This document shows positions 1 to 9,083 of a stretch of DNA of 56,000 nt, piece by piece; within the stretch, counting starts at the first letter, position 1, and every line of letters starts with the position of its first letter. Below the pieces are notes generated by a model that saw nothing but the letters and a program-made list of their open reading frames with translations, ran no database searches and was not told where the DNA came from. Source of the stretch: Leptospira vanthielii serovar Holland str. Waz Holland = ATCC 700522 (lineage in GTDB: Bacteria > Spirochaetota > Leptospiria > Leptospirales > Leptospiraceae). The stretch covers positions 1-56,000 of the forward strand of contig NZ_AOGY02000013.1 of NCBI RefSeq assembly GCF_000332455.1. Direction: 5' to 3'. Position numbers and translations under genes: made by a program.

Positions 1-273
1 ACTTATGATCAAGGTAAAGAAATGAGTAACCATAAGCTATTTACAAAAGATACTCAAATGAAAGTATATTTTTGTCATCCGGGAAGTCCTTGGGAAAGGG
101 GGACTTGTGAAAATACGAATATGCTAATAAGAGATTTCTTTCCTAAAAAAACTGACTTTAATGATATATCAAGAAAAGAACTGAAAAGAGTCCAAAAGCT
201 TTTAAATGAGCGTCCAAGAAAAACGCTTGGCTGGAAAACTCCCGCGGAAAAAATAAAGGAAGTGTTGCGTTAA
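1..273 (+). CDS. IS30-family transposase, C-terminal part (5' end outside window)
   Basis: The reading frame is open from base 1 (TYDQGKEMSN...) to the stop at 271-273, so the gene starts before the window. It matches the end of the IS30 DDE integrase core. The stretch PGSPWERGTCENTN carries the last catalytic Glu region, and LNERPRKTLGWKTPAE is the family's C-terminal signature. The enzyme cuts and joins IS ends during transposition. Its stop codon lies directly against a histidine-kinase remnant (from about 274), so the right end of the IS must lie within a few tens of bases of 273. I could not define the terminal inverted repeat without the left end. Whether the element is intact cannot be judged here. 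Confidence 0.88.
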   Translation, partial: TYDQGKEMSNHKLFTKDTQMKVYFCHPGSPWERGTCENTNMLIRDFFPKKTDFNDISRKELKRVQKLLNERPRKTLGWKTPAEKIKEVLR

Positions 274-459
274 ACTTTAGAATCTATCGTTTATAACCAC
301 CACAAAGAAAAGGAATCGAACCCACCAAAGAGTGGATCAGGAACTGGCCTTGAGTATGTAAAGCTCCGTTTGGAGGAGTCGTATTCAGGGAAGTGGTCAT
401 TAACTCATGGAAAATCAAAAAAAGGATACAGAGTTTTGATTCTGATTCAAAAAAATTAA
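274..459 (+). pseudogene. 3' remnant of a sensor histidine kinase, cut by the IS30 element
   Basis: Frame 1 continues after the transposase stop without a start codon and reads to TAA at 457-459. The peptide contains SGSGTGLEYVKLRLEESY, a G2-type ATP-lid motif and following helix of a GHKL histidine-kinase ATPase. It then runs through a last strand (YRVLILIQKN) to a natural-looking C-terminus. Only about 50-60 residues remain; the dimerisation domain, N box and G1 box are missing. The stop is one base before the ATG of the response regulator at 461, the usual spacing of a kinase-regulator operon. I infer that IS30 insertion removed or displaced the 5' part of the kinase. The exact IS/gene junction within 274-300 is uncertain. 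Confidence 0.72.
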
Positions 460-460
460 A

Positions 461-1225
461 ATGAAAATATTGATTTTAGAAGACGAACCTGTACACGCCA
501 AATACTTAACGAAGTTATTAAATACCATTTCAGGTGTTTCCATAGATGAAATTAAACATGTTTCATCTATGGATGAAGCAAACATACACTTAAAACAATC
601 ATCAATAGATGTTTTCTTCTTAGATCTAAATATTTTTGGATCTGACGGATTCGAGATTTTAGACCAATTTCCAACAACAACGGTAAACACTATTGTTGTT
701 TCAGCCAATACAGACAATGCCATTCGTGCCTTTGAATACGGCGTCATCGACTTTCTCGCAAAACCTGTGTCAGAAGATAGATTGAGGTTGGCTTTGGAAA
801 GGCGCTCCCTTTTCGCAAGCACCTACCAGAAAGGAAGCGAAAACCAAAACAACACAAAATCACGTTTATTACAAGTGGACCTAGATCGGCTACAAAATCG
901 TCTATCCCATCTTATGGAAGTAGAGAAAATTTATCTTAACGAAGATCTTTCCCTCGAAGTTCTTGCCGAAGAACTAGAGTTACACCCAAGACAACTTTCC
1001 GAATTTTTGAATGGAAAAAAACAAACTAACTTTAATTCTTTTTTACATAGTTACCGGATCAAAGAAGCAAAAGACCTTTTGATCAAATACCCAGAAAAGA
1101 ATGTAAGCGACATAGGTTTTGAAGTAGGTTATAAATCACTTTCCAGTTTTTATGATGCCTTTAAAAAAGAACTAAAAATCACAACTTCCGAATTCAGACA
1201 AAAAGCATCCATACTTAGTCAATAA
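461..1225 (+). CDS. Response regulator, REC plus AraC-type DNA-binding domain
   Basis: The 254-aa protein has an N-terminal receiver domain (about residues 1-115). It shows the acidic pair in LEDEP (E7-D8), phospho-acceptor D55 in FFLDLNIFG and the conserved K101-P102. The C-terminal part (about 150-250) is an AraC-type double helix-turn-helix, with LSLEVLAEELELHPRQLSEF as the first helix-turn-helix and VSDIGFEVGYKSLSSFYDAF as the second. It should bind DNA when phosphorylated. The start follows the stop of the kinase remnant by one base and lacks a clear Shine-Dalgarno sequence, so translation was probably coupled to the kinase gene. With the kinase cut by IS30, this is now an orphan regulator whose transcription may come from the IS. 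The target genes are unknown. Confidence 0.88.
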   Translation: MKILILEDEPVHAKYLTKLLNTISGVSIDEIKHVSSMDEANIHLKQSSIDVFFLDLNIFGSDGFEILDQFPTTTVNTIVVSANTDNAIRAFEYGVIDFLAKPVSEDRLRLALERRSLFASTYQKGSENQNNTKSRLLQVDLDRLQNRLSHLMEVEKIYLNEDLSLEVLAEELELHPRQLSEFLNGKKQTNFNSFLHSYRIKEAKDLLIKYPEKNVSDIGFEVGYKSLSSFYDAFKKELKITTSEFRQKASILSQ

Positions 1226-1321
1226 AACACGTTATTCCCGACTTATATTTGTAGCAAATTTCCTTTATTGGTTTGTCTAGCAAATCGATGACTATACCGT
1301 TCAGAAAAAAATATCCCCTTT

Positions 1322-1347
1322 TCGTCCTGATTCCCGTCCCAGGACGA
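1322..1347. repeat. Perfect 8-bp inverted repeat upstream of a lipoprotein gene
   Basis: TCGTCCTG (1322-1329) and CAGGACGA (1340-1347) are perfect complements around a 10-base loop. The hairpin lies in the 1226-1478 gap, about 130 bases before the lipoprotein start. It has no T-run on the plus strand, so it is not a clear terminator of the regulator gene. It could be an operator or leader hairpin. I see no other feature in this gap. Confidence 0.4.
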
Positions 1348-1478
1348 CACCAAATCCAAAACGAATTAGAATATTAAAGATTCACAATGGGATTCATCCA
1401 TTTGGTTTAGGAGATTCTTTGGTGTTTAAAAAAATGATAGCAGGTTTTGGTTGGTTCAGCGTTCAAAAAAATAAATCC

Positions 1479-2405
1479 ATGGAAGGTCATTTTCCTTTAA
1501 TCTATTTCTTTTTTTTCCTTTCGTTATTATTTATCAATTGTATAAAAGACGATAAAAAACCAGACAGATCAAATACCTTAGGACTATTGGGCATTGCAGC
1601 CGGAACTCAAACATCCACAGGCTCCGATGATGATCAAGTGTTACCACCCATTCCGCCGATTGTGGGGCCACCTGCGGGGCCAGGCGGACCATTAAATCCT
1701 CCAATTTTAAATGATATCCAGGCCCAGGTTATTAATGCACCGAATGAAGATGACCCCTTTAAAAAATTGGGGAAAGTTTTTATTGATAATATTACTTTTC
1801 AGCTACCTGTTCATAGCCAAACAACGATTACATCATACGTTGGGAGACGTAACATGAAAATTGATAATGACGGTAATGTTTCCAATGCTCTACATTACTC
1901 AACTAAAACTCCATCTAATGCAATCAATGGCGTAATTCAATTTTCTTTTCTTATTAATTCTGATCTGAAACTAAAAATAATCCTTTTAGCAAGAAATGAG
2001 TTTGGCTCTTCATTTAAAGAAGTTACATTCTCTCACAATAGAAGCTGCAGTAATGCTAATTTGTTTCCAACTACAATTGGTGATTGTGAAGATCACTGCA
2101 TTAAAGCACTTACTAATGAAGATGGAAAAATGGAATTCCAATCAAAATACAAACATGACAACTTGGATTTTCTTAATATGGATATCATAGGAATTGATCC
2201 GCTGGATGAGCATGATCTTACTTATTATCGATATTTTTTCTATAATGGCAATGCGCCATTGCCACTTGGATCAACATCGGTATCGACAAAAATTCGAGAG
2301 TTTGGTGAGAACTATACTTGTATGCTATTGAGTAGTGAAGTAATAGAAGAAAAAAACAATATACTGAACCATCGACATTTAGAGGGGTTAATAAGAATAG
2401 AATAA
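1479..2405 (+). CDS. Putative lipoprotein of unknown function
   Basis: I place the start at the ATG at 1479, which gives 308 aa with a compact signal peptide: a long hydrophobic run and then the lipobox FINC, with Cys at residue 21. An in-frame GTG at 1419 would add 20 residues ahead of the signal. After the lipid-modified Cys comes a low-complexity stretch rich in Pro and Gly (VLPPIPPIVGPPAGPGGPLN), typical of a surface spacer. The rest is a beta-rich domain that I do not recognise. The protein is probably anchored in the outer membrane. The gene stands alone between the response regulator and convergent recQ. No function can be assigned from sequence. Confidence 0.7.
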   Translation: MEGHFPLIYFFFFLSLLFINCIKDDKKPDRSNTLGLLGIAAGTQTSTGSDDDQVLPPIPPIVGPPAGPGGPLNPPILNDIQAQVINAPNEDDPFKKLGKVFIDNITFQLPVHSQTTITSYVGRRNMKIDNDGNVSNALHYSTKTPSNAINGVIQFSFLINSDLKLKIILLARNEFGSSFKEVTFSHNRSCSNANLFPTTIGDCEDHCIKALTNEDGKMEFQSKYKHDNLDFLNMDIIGIDPLDEHDLTYYRYFFYNGNAPLPLGSTSVSTKIREFGENYTCMLLSSEVIEEKNNILNHRHLEGLIRIE

Positions 2406-2416
2406 GAATAAAAAAA

Positions 2417-3889
2417 TTATATATTGTGATTTGTTAAACACAAATCACAATTCCCACACCCATCAAATGCAGAATCAAAATATCCATGAATGAATTTTCT
2501 TCGACAATCAGTTACCTTTGTATACATCATTGTTTGGTACAATCTTTTTTGAGAGTCTTTCTTTTTTTCTAATAATTCAGATTCAGAAAAAAATGAATCT
2601 GACCAAGGGGATTCTATTTGTAATGTCCCCCTTTCGAGTTCTCCTGAGATCAGCCCCTTACTTGCCAATAAATTGAGTGCGGTTTGAATTCGATGATCCC
2701 CTTTGTTTTTATAAGTCATAAAGGATTGTAAAGTTCCGTAATCCAATCCAGACAATTCGTTTTCTTTTAACAAAAGAAATCCAAAAAGTTTTTTCAAATA
2801 CAATCCATCTGGATTTTGCCATTCAATGAATTCCATTTGAACAGAGAGATCTTCTTGGCAATAATAAAGTTTACAAAACGATGGATCTCCATCCCTTCCC
2901 GCACGACCAATTTCTTGATAATAGGATTCGATACTTCCTGGGATTTGAGCATGATAAATATTGCGAATATTAGGTTTATCGATACCCATTCCAAATGCAT
3001 TCGTTGCGAGAAGAATTCTATCCTCTGATTTAAGAAACATGGTTTGTACTTTATTTCTTTGTTCTGGAGATAGTTTGCCATGATAAACTAAATGTTTTCT
3101 CCGTTTTGTATCCATCCAATGACTGAACTTCTCCAAATCCTGAATCAAACTAAAATAGATAATGCTTGGTCCATTCGAATTTTCCAAATCTTCAAAAATT
3201 GCTTTGTATTTTGATTCTGTATCAAAACAATCCACAACAGATAACTTTAAGTTGGGCCGAAAAAGACCATCATCAAAGATTCGTAATTTTTCCTTTGGGA
3301 TTCCCAATTGTGAAACGATATCTTCCTGCACTCGATTTGAGGCTGTGGCAGTCAGGGCAATTGTAGTTGGATACCCTAACACCTCTCGAAACCAAGATAT
3401 TTTTGTGTAATCTGGCCGGAAGTCATGACCCCATTGGCTAATGCAATGAGCTTCATCAATGGCAAGAAGAGAAATTTTTTGTGTGCTCAATGCATCCAAA
3501 AATTCTTTTTTTTGAAACCTTTCTGGTGAAACATATACAATTTTATAATCACCCGATCTTAGTTTGGAATAACGCTCCAATCGTTCTGATTTTCCCAAAC
3601 TAGAGTTGATAAACTCAGCAGAAACACCTTTTCTTTGTAATGCGGTAACTTGATCCTTCATCAGTGCGATGAGTGGAGAAATGACAATACAAACCCCTGG
3701 CATAGTGACGGCAGGAATCTGGTAACATAAAGATTTCCCCATACCCGTCGGCATAAGGACAAGAGCGTTCCCTCCAACTAAGATATGTTTTATTATTGTT
3801 TCCTGTTTCCCACGGAAATCGGAGATACCAAAAATATTTTTAATACTCTCAAAATCCAAAAAAACCACCGAAGTTGGGGCCAAATTCAA
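2417..3889 (-). CDS. recQ: RecQ-family ATP-dependent DNA helicase, short form
   Basis: This 490-aa superfamily 2 helicase unwinds DNA 3' to 5' in recombination and fork repair. Walker A is TGMGKS (residues 48-53), the DEAH box is at 145-148 followed by the RecQ signature CISQWGHDF, and motif VI is YQEIGRAGRDG. The C-terminal zinc-binding part ends with Cys462, Cys478, Cys481 and Cys484. The protein stops just after this cluster. The winged-helix and HRDC domains of full RecQ (about 600 aa) are absent, as in other short bacterial RecQ proteins. The start appears to be a TTG at 3889. A terminator hairpin overlaps the last codons. The gene ends 11 bases from the convergent lipoprotein gene. Confidence 0.9.
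   Translation of the reverse strand: MNLAPTSVVFLDFESIKNIFGISDFRGKQETIIKHILVGGNALVLMPTGMGKSLCYQIPAVTMPGVCIVISPLIALMKDQVTALQRKGVSAEFINSSLGKSERLERYSKLRSGDYKIVYVSPERFQKKEFLDALSTQKISLLAIDEAHCISQWGHDFRPDYTKISWFREVLGYPTTIALTATASNRVQEDIVSQLGIPKEKLRIFDDGLFRPNLKLSVVDCFDTESKYKAIFEDLENSNGPSIIYFSLIQDLEKFSHWMDTKRRKHLVYHGKLSPEQRNKVQTMFLKSEDRILLATNAFGMGIDKPNIRNIYHAQIPGSIESYYQEIGRAGRDGDPSFCKLYYCQEDLSVQMEFIEWQNPDGLYLKKLFGFLLLKENELSGLDYGTLQSFMTYKNKGDHRIQTALNLLASKGLISGELERGTLQIESPWSDSFFSESELLEKKKDSQKRLYQTMMYTKVTDCRRKFIHGYFDSAFDGCGNCDLCLTNHNI
2423..2451 (-). terminator. Rho-independent terminator built into the 3' end of recQ
   Basis: ATTGTGATTTGT (2423-2434) and ACAAATCACAAT (2440-2451) form a perfect 12-bp stem with a 5-base loop. 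On the minus strand the stem is followed by ATATAATTTTTTT. The stem is made of the last sense codons of recQ, and the stop codon (2417-2419) lies within the T-rich tail. On the plus strand no T-run follows, so it serves recQ. Confidence 0.75.
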
Positions 3890-3928
3890 CTAAACCGAGA
3901 GTTTGTTTCTTATTATCTATCAAAGTAT

Positions 3929-5803
3929 TTATTTTGTAATTTTTAATCGAACAACGTCCATAACTTCCTCCAAAATAGAAGGATCGTCAATAGTTGATGG
4001 AATCGAATAAGTTTCCCCATCAATCATCTTTCTCATTGTTTTACGAAGGATTTTACCTGAGCGAGTTTTTGGTAGTCTTTTTACAAATACCACAATCTTT
4101 AAGGAAGCAATGGCTCCAATCTTTTCTCGGATTCGATGAGTCAAATCTGATTCGATAGATTTTTGGTCAACGGTGATTCCGTCCTTACAAACAACTATGG
4201 CTATCGGAACTTGTCCTTTTATTTCATCTGCAATACCAATCACTGCGGACTCAGCAATGGAAGGATTTTCAGCGACAATTTCTTCCATCTCTCCCGTCGA
4301 AAGTCTATGACCCGCAACATTGATTACGTCATCAATACGGCCCAAAATAAAAAGATAACCATCTTCATCAAAAAAACCACCATCACCAGTTAGATAATAA
4401 CCAGGGTAGTGCGAAAGGTAGGAGGATTCAAAATTGGAATGGTCATTCCAAAGTGTTGGCAAACAACCAGGTGGTAAAGGAAGTTTAATTACAATATTCC
4501 CCTTTTCTCCTTGTTTTAACTCATGTCCTTCTTCATCAAGAATCCGAACATCAAATCCTTTTACTGGCTTTGTCGCCGAACCAGCTTTAGTTGGAATAGG
4601 ATACGCACCCATCATGTTGGCAGCAATTGCCCAACCAGTTTCGGTTTGCCACCAATGATCCACCACAGGAACTTTTAGTAGTTCACAAGCCCAATCATAA
4701 GTAACGGGATCTGTTCTTTCCCCTGCTAAAAACAAATAACGAAGTGAAAATATATTATATTTCGATAATTCCTTGCCATCTGGATCTTCTTTTCGAATGG
4801 CACGAAAAGCTGTAGGTGCACAAAACAATGTTTTCACATTATATTCTTCAATGATTCGATAAAAAGCTCCCGCATCGGGTGTCCTTACCGGTTTTCCCTC
4901 GTATAACACTGTGGTGCAACCGTAAATTAAGGGAGCATATACAATATAGGAATGCCCCACAACCCAACCTACATCAGACGCAGCAAAAAAAACATCCCCA
5001 GGTTTCATATCATAAATAGCTTCCATTGAATAGTGCATCGCAACCGCATGACCACCGTTATCACGCACTACTCCCTTTGGTTTTCCTGTAGTTCCAGATG
5101 TATAAAGAATATACAAAGGGTCTGCGGCAGAGACAGGAACCGACTTCTTTTGACCTGCGGTTTCCATCAACTCATCCCAATCAAAATCCCTTCCCGTATG
5201 CATAATTACTTCTAAATTAGGTCTGGATTTAAGTATTACAAATTCTGGTTTATGAGAGGATAAATGCATCGCCTCATCTAACAATGGTTTATAAGGTATA
5301 ATTTTAGATACTTCGACACCATAAGAGGATGTGATGACAATTTTTGGTCTACAGTCATCTAACCTAACAGCAAGTTCATGAGGAGCAAATCCACCAAAAA
5401 CAACTGAATGTATCGCCCCAACCCTTGCACATGCTAACATAGAAATGAGTGCTTCAGGGATCATGGGCATATATATCACCACTGTGTCGCCCTTCTTCAC
5501 CCCAAAAGAGTCCAAAACGAAAGCCATTTTTTCTACTGATTCTAAAAGTTTTCGGTAGGATAGTTTGGTTTTAGATTTTGTAACGGGAGAATCGTAAATG
5601 ATGGCAATCTCTTCACCTTTGCCTGATTCTACATGATGGTCCAAAGCTAAATAAGAAGTATTTAATATTCCATCAGGAAACCAATGATTGAGTCCATCTT
5701 CACTAAGCCCATAAGCCTTCGTTGGCTTCTTTTGCCAAGGAATCCGATCAACTAGAGACATCCAAAATTTCATTAAGTCTTCGCGGTGAACCAATTGTTC
5801 CAT
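3929..5803 (-). CDS. Propionyl/acetyl-CoA synthetase (PrpE-like AMP-forming ligase)
   Basis: The enzyme activates a short-chain acid through an acyl-AMP intermediate to acyl-CoA. The P-loop YTSGTTGKPKG, the WWQTETGW motif, the hinge YYLTGDGG...GRIDDVINVAGHR and the acetylatable lysine context KTRSGKILRK are all present. The run DVGWVVGHSYIVYAPL followed by GKPVRTPDAGAFYRI is more typical of propionyl-CoA synthetases (PrpE/ACSS3) than of Acs; that assignment is from family memory. I choose the ATG at 5803 (624 aa), since the 25 residues before it (from 5878) do not resemble the family N-terminus. The gene follows recQ's promoter side with a 39-bp gap and is probably monocistronic. Substrate choice between acetate and propionate is not settled. 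Confidence 0.85.
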   Translation of the reverse strand: MEQLVHREDLMKFWMSLVDRIPWQKKPTKAYGLSEDGLNHWFPDGILNTSYLALDHHVESGKGEEIAIIYDSPVTKSKTKLSYRKLLESVEKMAFVLDSFGVKKGDTVVIYMPMIPEALISMLACARVGAIHSVVFGGFAPHELAVRLDDCRPKIVITSSYGVEVSKIIPYKPLLDEAMHLSSHKPEFVILKSRPNLEVIMHTGRDFDWDELMETAGQKKSVPVSAADPLYILYTSGTTGKPKGVVRDNGGHAVAMHYSMEAIYDMKPGDVFFAASDVGWVVGHSYIVYAPLIYGCTTVLYEGKPVRTPDAGAFYRIIEEYNVKTLFCAPTAFRAIRKEDPDGKELSKYNIFSLRYLFLAGERTDPVTYDWACELLKVPVVDHWWQTETGWAIAANMMGAYPIPTKAGSATKPVKGFDVRILDEEGHELKQGEKGNIVIKLPLPPGCLPTLWNDHSNFESSYLSHYPGYYLTGDGGFFDEDGYLFILGRIDDVINVAGHRLSTGEMEEIVAENPSIAESAVIGIADEIKGQVPIAIVVCKDGITVDQKSIESDLTHRIREKIGAIASLKIVVFVKRLPKTRSGKILRKTMRKMIDGETYSIPSTIDDPSILEEVMDVVRLKITK

Positions 5804-5935
5804 TCTATCACATCCTAATTGTTTATAAGATGGAAATTCCTCAAAAATCCCAACTACAAAATTTAACAAACCAATCAAAAACTAACAAGAAGAACATCCA
5901 ACACTGCGTCACAGAAAAGAACACTGAACATTGAT

Positions 5936-5960
5936 TAGGATTCCAATTTTATGAATCCTA
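5936..5960. repeat. 8-bp inverted repeat between divergent genes
   Basis: TAGGATTC (5936-5943) and GAATCCTA (5953-5960) are perfect complements around a 9-base spacer. The repeat lies between the divergent acyl-CoA synthetase and WG-repeat genes. An operator for one of them is the simplest reading, since no gene ends here to need a terminator. Confidence 0.4.
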
Positions 5961-6084
5961 GTTAAAATAATAACTCTATACTTCCCAAGTTTTTTTTCCT
6001 CAGAAATTTAGAATCAATCCAAACTTTTCTTGTTTTTAGCTTGGCTTCTCTAATATACTTTCTAATTTTTGGGGACAAGGATCC

Positions 6085-6660
6085 ATGAAACCAATTTTCA
6101 CTTTTTTACTTTTTGTTATTCCCTTATTCGCAAAAACAAACCTACCCATTTCTTTTGAAGAAAATGGTCTCTATGGTTTTAAAAATAAATCAGGCAAAGT
6201 AATTATCAAAGCCCAATACCAACAAACAATGGATTTCACAAAGGAACAGGTAAGTTTTGTTGTTTCAGAAAACAAATGGATTTGTATTGATACAAAAAAC
6301 AATATTTTACTGGAAACTTTTGTCTATGACAACGGACCCGATTATTATTCAGAAAACCTCGCTCGATTTGTTGAAAATAAAAAAATTGGATTTTTTGATT
6401 CCTATTGTAAAAAACAAATCCCTGCCAAATACGATTTTGGTTTTCCTTTCGAAAATGGTTATTCTATCGTATGTAATGGATGCGAATCTAAGTTAGATGG
6501 CGAACATACGAAGATTGTCGGTGGAAAGTTTGGTGTCATCAACCGGAAGGGAAAAATGGTATTACCGATAGAGTATGACTCTATCAATGCAATTGATGCC
6601 AAAAAGAAAGTGGCAAATGTAATGAAAGATCAAAAGAAAATAACAGTAAACTTACAATAA
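6085..6660 (+). CDS. Exported WG-repeat-like protein
   Basis: The 191-aa protein begins with a signal peptide (MKPIFTFLLFVIPLFAK) cleaved near residue 16. The mature part has WG-repeat units of the type GLYGFKNKSGKVIIKAQYQQ and GKFGVINRKGKMVLPIEYDS, each pairing a G-(Y/F/V) start with a following (I/L)-x-x-x-Y strand. At least three units are visible, so it is probably a small beta-repeat protein in the periplasm or on the surface. A purine-rich ribosome site (GGGGACAAGG) lies about 8 bases before the ATG. It has no operon partner, being followed by a 228-bp gap. Its role is unknown; WG repeats are generally taken as protein-interaction modules. Confidence 0.72.
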   Translation: MKPIFTFLLFVIPLFAKTNLPISFEENGLYGFKNKSGKVIIKAQYQQTMDFTKEQVSFVVSENKWICIDTKNNILLETFVYDNGPDYYSENLARFVENKKIGFFDSYCKKQIPAKYDFGFPFENGYSIVCNGCESKLDGEHTKIVGGKFGVINRKGKMVLPIEYDSINAIDAKKKVANVMKDQKKITVNLQ

Positions 6661-6888
6661 AAAAACATTACCAACAAAAATCATCACAAACCTTTGAGTG
6701 GATACTCCGAGCCGATCTACCTAGTATAGAATGACTGTAATGGAATTGGATTATAGGACTTTTACTGACGGTATTGCCAACCTGATCGCAAAGTTCCGTT
6801 GATAGATTCAAAATAAACCTGTGACAGTTTCTTTGGTGATTCCATCATGGCAGTGACGAAGGGAATGCGAATTTAGGTTTTGTTTGAA

Positions 6889-8904
6889 ATGAATTGGAAA
6901 CTATCTATATGGTTGGCTTGCCTTTGTAGTTGTGCACCTATTACTTCTTTTTCCGAAACTCCTGTTGCAGTCCATGGCCAGTTGGATGTAACTTCCTGGG
7001 GCTTTGAACAAAATCTCCCTCTTTCCGGAGAGTGGGCTTTCCAATGGAAAGAATTGATCCAACCAAAACCACCTCTTTTAGAAGAGAGGTCAAATGACAA
7101 AAATTTATCAAAGGTACCTCCATCCCCTAATGCTTTCCAAGTCATTGGAGAGAGGTGGAAAAATAAATACGAAGGAACTGGATATGCAACCTACCAGCTA
7201 AAAATTAGGTTTCCTATAACAGCCAAAGAAAACGTATTTGCCCTCCGTTTTTTCCAAACGGGAGGTGCCGCAATGTCCATCTATGTGGACGGCCATTTGC
7301 AATTGGAATTGGGTAAAGTAGGTAAAAACAAGGAAATGATGGTTCCCACCCGCAGCTCAGGGATTGTTGTCTTACCTCATCCCAATCAGGAAACGAACAT
7401 TTTAGTTCATATTTCTAATTTCCATCATGACGATGGTGCGTTTTGGTATCCACCAACAATAGGTCTCTTTAACAACATCAACAAACAAATATTAAACGAA
7501 ATCATAAAAGATTCCTTACTCACGGGTGCACTCCTGTTTATGGCCTTCTATCATTTTGTAGTTTTTTTATTTAGAAGAAACAGATCCATCATCCTCTATT
7601 TTGGATTGTATTGTTTGATGATTGCCCTTCATTCTATTTCATTAAATGGAGATTCCTTATACTATTTATTTCCAGAGGTTCCTTACCGTTTTGCGTTTAT
7701 TCTTTCTCTAATTTTTTACTTAACAATGCCTTTTTATCTTTCCTTTTTATACCAACGATTTCCTGAAAATTTTTCCAAATGGATCACAAACTTCTTTATT
7801 TTCACATGTTCTGGTTTATTTCTTTTTGCTTTAGTAACACCTTCGGATTTAGGATCACAATCCACTTTTTTGGGGTTGTTTTTTAGCATTTTAGGTTTAT
7901 TATATTCTATTGTTTGTGTTGCTCAAGCAGCCTTTCAAAAAAAAGAAATGGCCCAACCACTTCTTTTGATTCAAGTTTTTTTATTCCTCTGTGCTATCAA
8001 TGATACTTTGTATTTATATGGGATCCTAAAGTATTTTTTAATTCTAGAGTATTCTTACTTATCTACTGTTTTATTCCAGTCTCTCCTCTTAGCTTCTTAT
8101 TTTACAAAGTCTGTGATTAAAACAGAAGTATTAGGAAAAGAACTTACAAAACTAAATGAATCTTTAGAAAAAACGGTAATCCTTCGCACACAAGAATACA
8201 AAGAAGCAAAACAAATTGCAGAAGAAGCCAACGAATGGAAGGATAAATTTATCTCTCTTGTTGCTCATGATCTCAGGTCTCCACTTAGCACCGTTTACTC
8301 GGCGTTAACCATTGTAACGGACAAAGACTCAACAGAAGAGGAAAAAACGCATATATTCAAACAATTGTTCGTGATCTTAGAAAATGCAATGTCCACTGTG
8401 GAACATTTACTCAACCTAAACAGATTCAACAAAGGAAAAATCCATCTAAATTTATCTCAATTCCGATTATTGGAAGTATTACAACCATTAGCTGATTCTT
8501 TTTCTTTGGAACTACAAAAAAAGTCCTTACGGTTAGATTTATCCATTGCAGATACCGCGACTATTTATGCAGACAAAACCATCCTCATCGAAATCCTACG
8601 GAATGTGATTGCCAATGCAATAAAATTCAGTAACCCCAATGGTTGGATCCGAGTAGGATATTGTGACAATACAAACTCTACAGAGATTACGATAGAAGAC
8701 AATGGGCAAGGAATTCCTTTTGAACGGCAAAAAGATTTGTTTTACAAACAAATGACTTCACCCGGGAGTTTTGGGGAAAAAGGATTTGGAATTGGACTGA
8801 AACTCTGCTTCGAACTCACCCGCCTCCACCAAGGAAATATTCGAGTTCAGTCGGAAGAAGGAAAGGGTAGTCTTTTTACTTTAGAGTTTCCAAAAGAAAA
8901 CTAA
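6889..8904 (+). CDS. 7TM sensor histidine kinase with beta-sandwich ectodomain
   Basis: The start is the ATG at 6889; a TTG three codons earlier is the alternative. A signal peptide is followed by a galactose-binding-like beta-sandwich ectodomain (about 20-200; LSGEWAFQWKELI, ISNFHHDDGAFWYPP), then about seven membrane helices (210-400) of 7TMR-DISM type. A coiled coil leads to a HisKA domain (VAHDLRSPLS, His near residue 460) and a HATPase domain with N box RNVIANAIKFSN, G1 EDNGQGIP and G2 GFGIGLKLCFEL. It should autophosphorylate in response to an extracellular ligand, perhaps a sugar. No receiver is fused. The membrane AraC gene 179 bp downstream is a possible functional partner but has no REC domain. 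The ectodomain resembles that of the hybrid kinase at 37.7 kb. Confidence 0.87.
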   Translation: MNWKLSIWLACLCSCAPITSFSETPVAVHGQLDVTSWGFEQNLPLSGEWAFQWKELIQPKPPLLEERSNDKNLSKVPPSPNAFQVIGERWKNKYEGTGYATYQLKIRFPITAKENVFALRFFQTGGAAMSIYVDGHLQLELGKVGKNKEMMVPTRSSGIVVLPHPNQETNILVHISNFHHDDGAFWYPPTIGLFNNINKQILNEIIKDSLLTGALLFMAFYHFVVFLFRRNRSIILYFGLYCLMIALHSISLNGDSLYYLFPEVPYRFAFILSLIFYLTMPFYLSFLYQRFPENFSKWITNFFIFTCSGLFLFALVTPSDLGSQSTFLGLFFSILGLLYSIVCVAQAAFQKKEMAQPLLLIQVFLFLCAINDTLYLYGILKYFLILEYSYLSTVLFQSLLLASYFTKSVIKTEVLGKELTKLNESLEKTVILRTQEYKEAKQIAEEANEWKDKFISLVAHDLRSPLSTVYSALTIVTDKDSTEEEKTHIFKQLFVILENAMSTVEHLLNLNRFNKGKIHLNLSQFRLLEVLQPLADSFSLELQKKSLRLDLSIADTATIYADKTILIEILRNVIANAIKFSNPNGWIRVGYCDNTNSTEITIEDNGQGIPFERQKDLFYKQMTSPGSFGEKGFGIGLKLCFELTRLHQGNIRVQSEEGKGSLFTLEFPKEN

Positions 8905-9083
8905 CTTTGCACAAAAATCCTTGAAGATGGAAAGTATAAATCAAAAAGGACTCTTCCCTATTTCAAACTGGTTGGCTAACACTTTCAATCCACAAGTGCA
9001 CAAGACCTAAACAAGAAGATCTGTCGTTTTGACTTCTATTTCAAATTGTTTTTGTAAAAAGGCTTGTCAGATTCTAAAATTCG

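Noticed and set aside
415..822. 135-aa minus-strand frame over the response regulator
   Set aside because: It overlaps the REC domain gene, which has all receiver motifs, and has no family pattern of its own.
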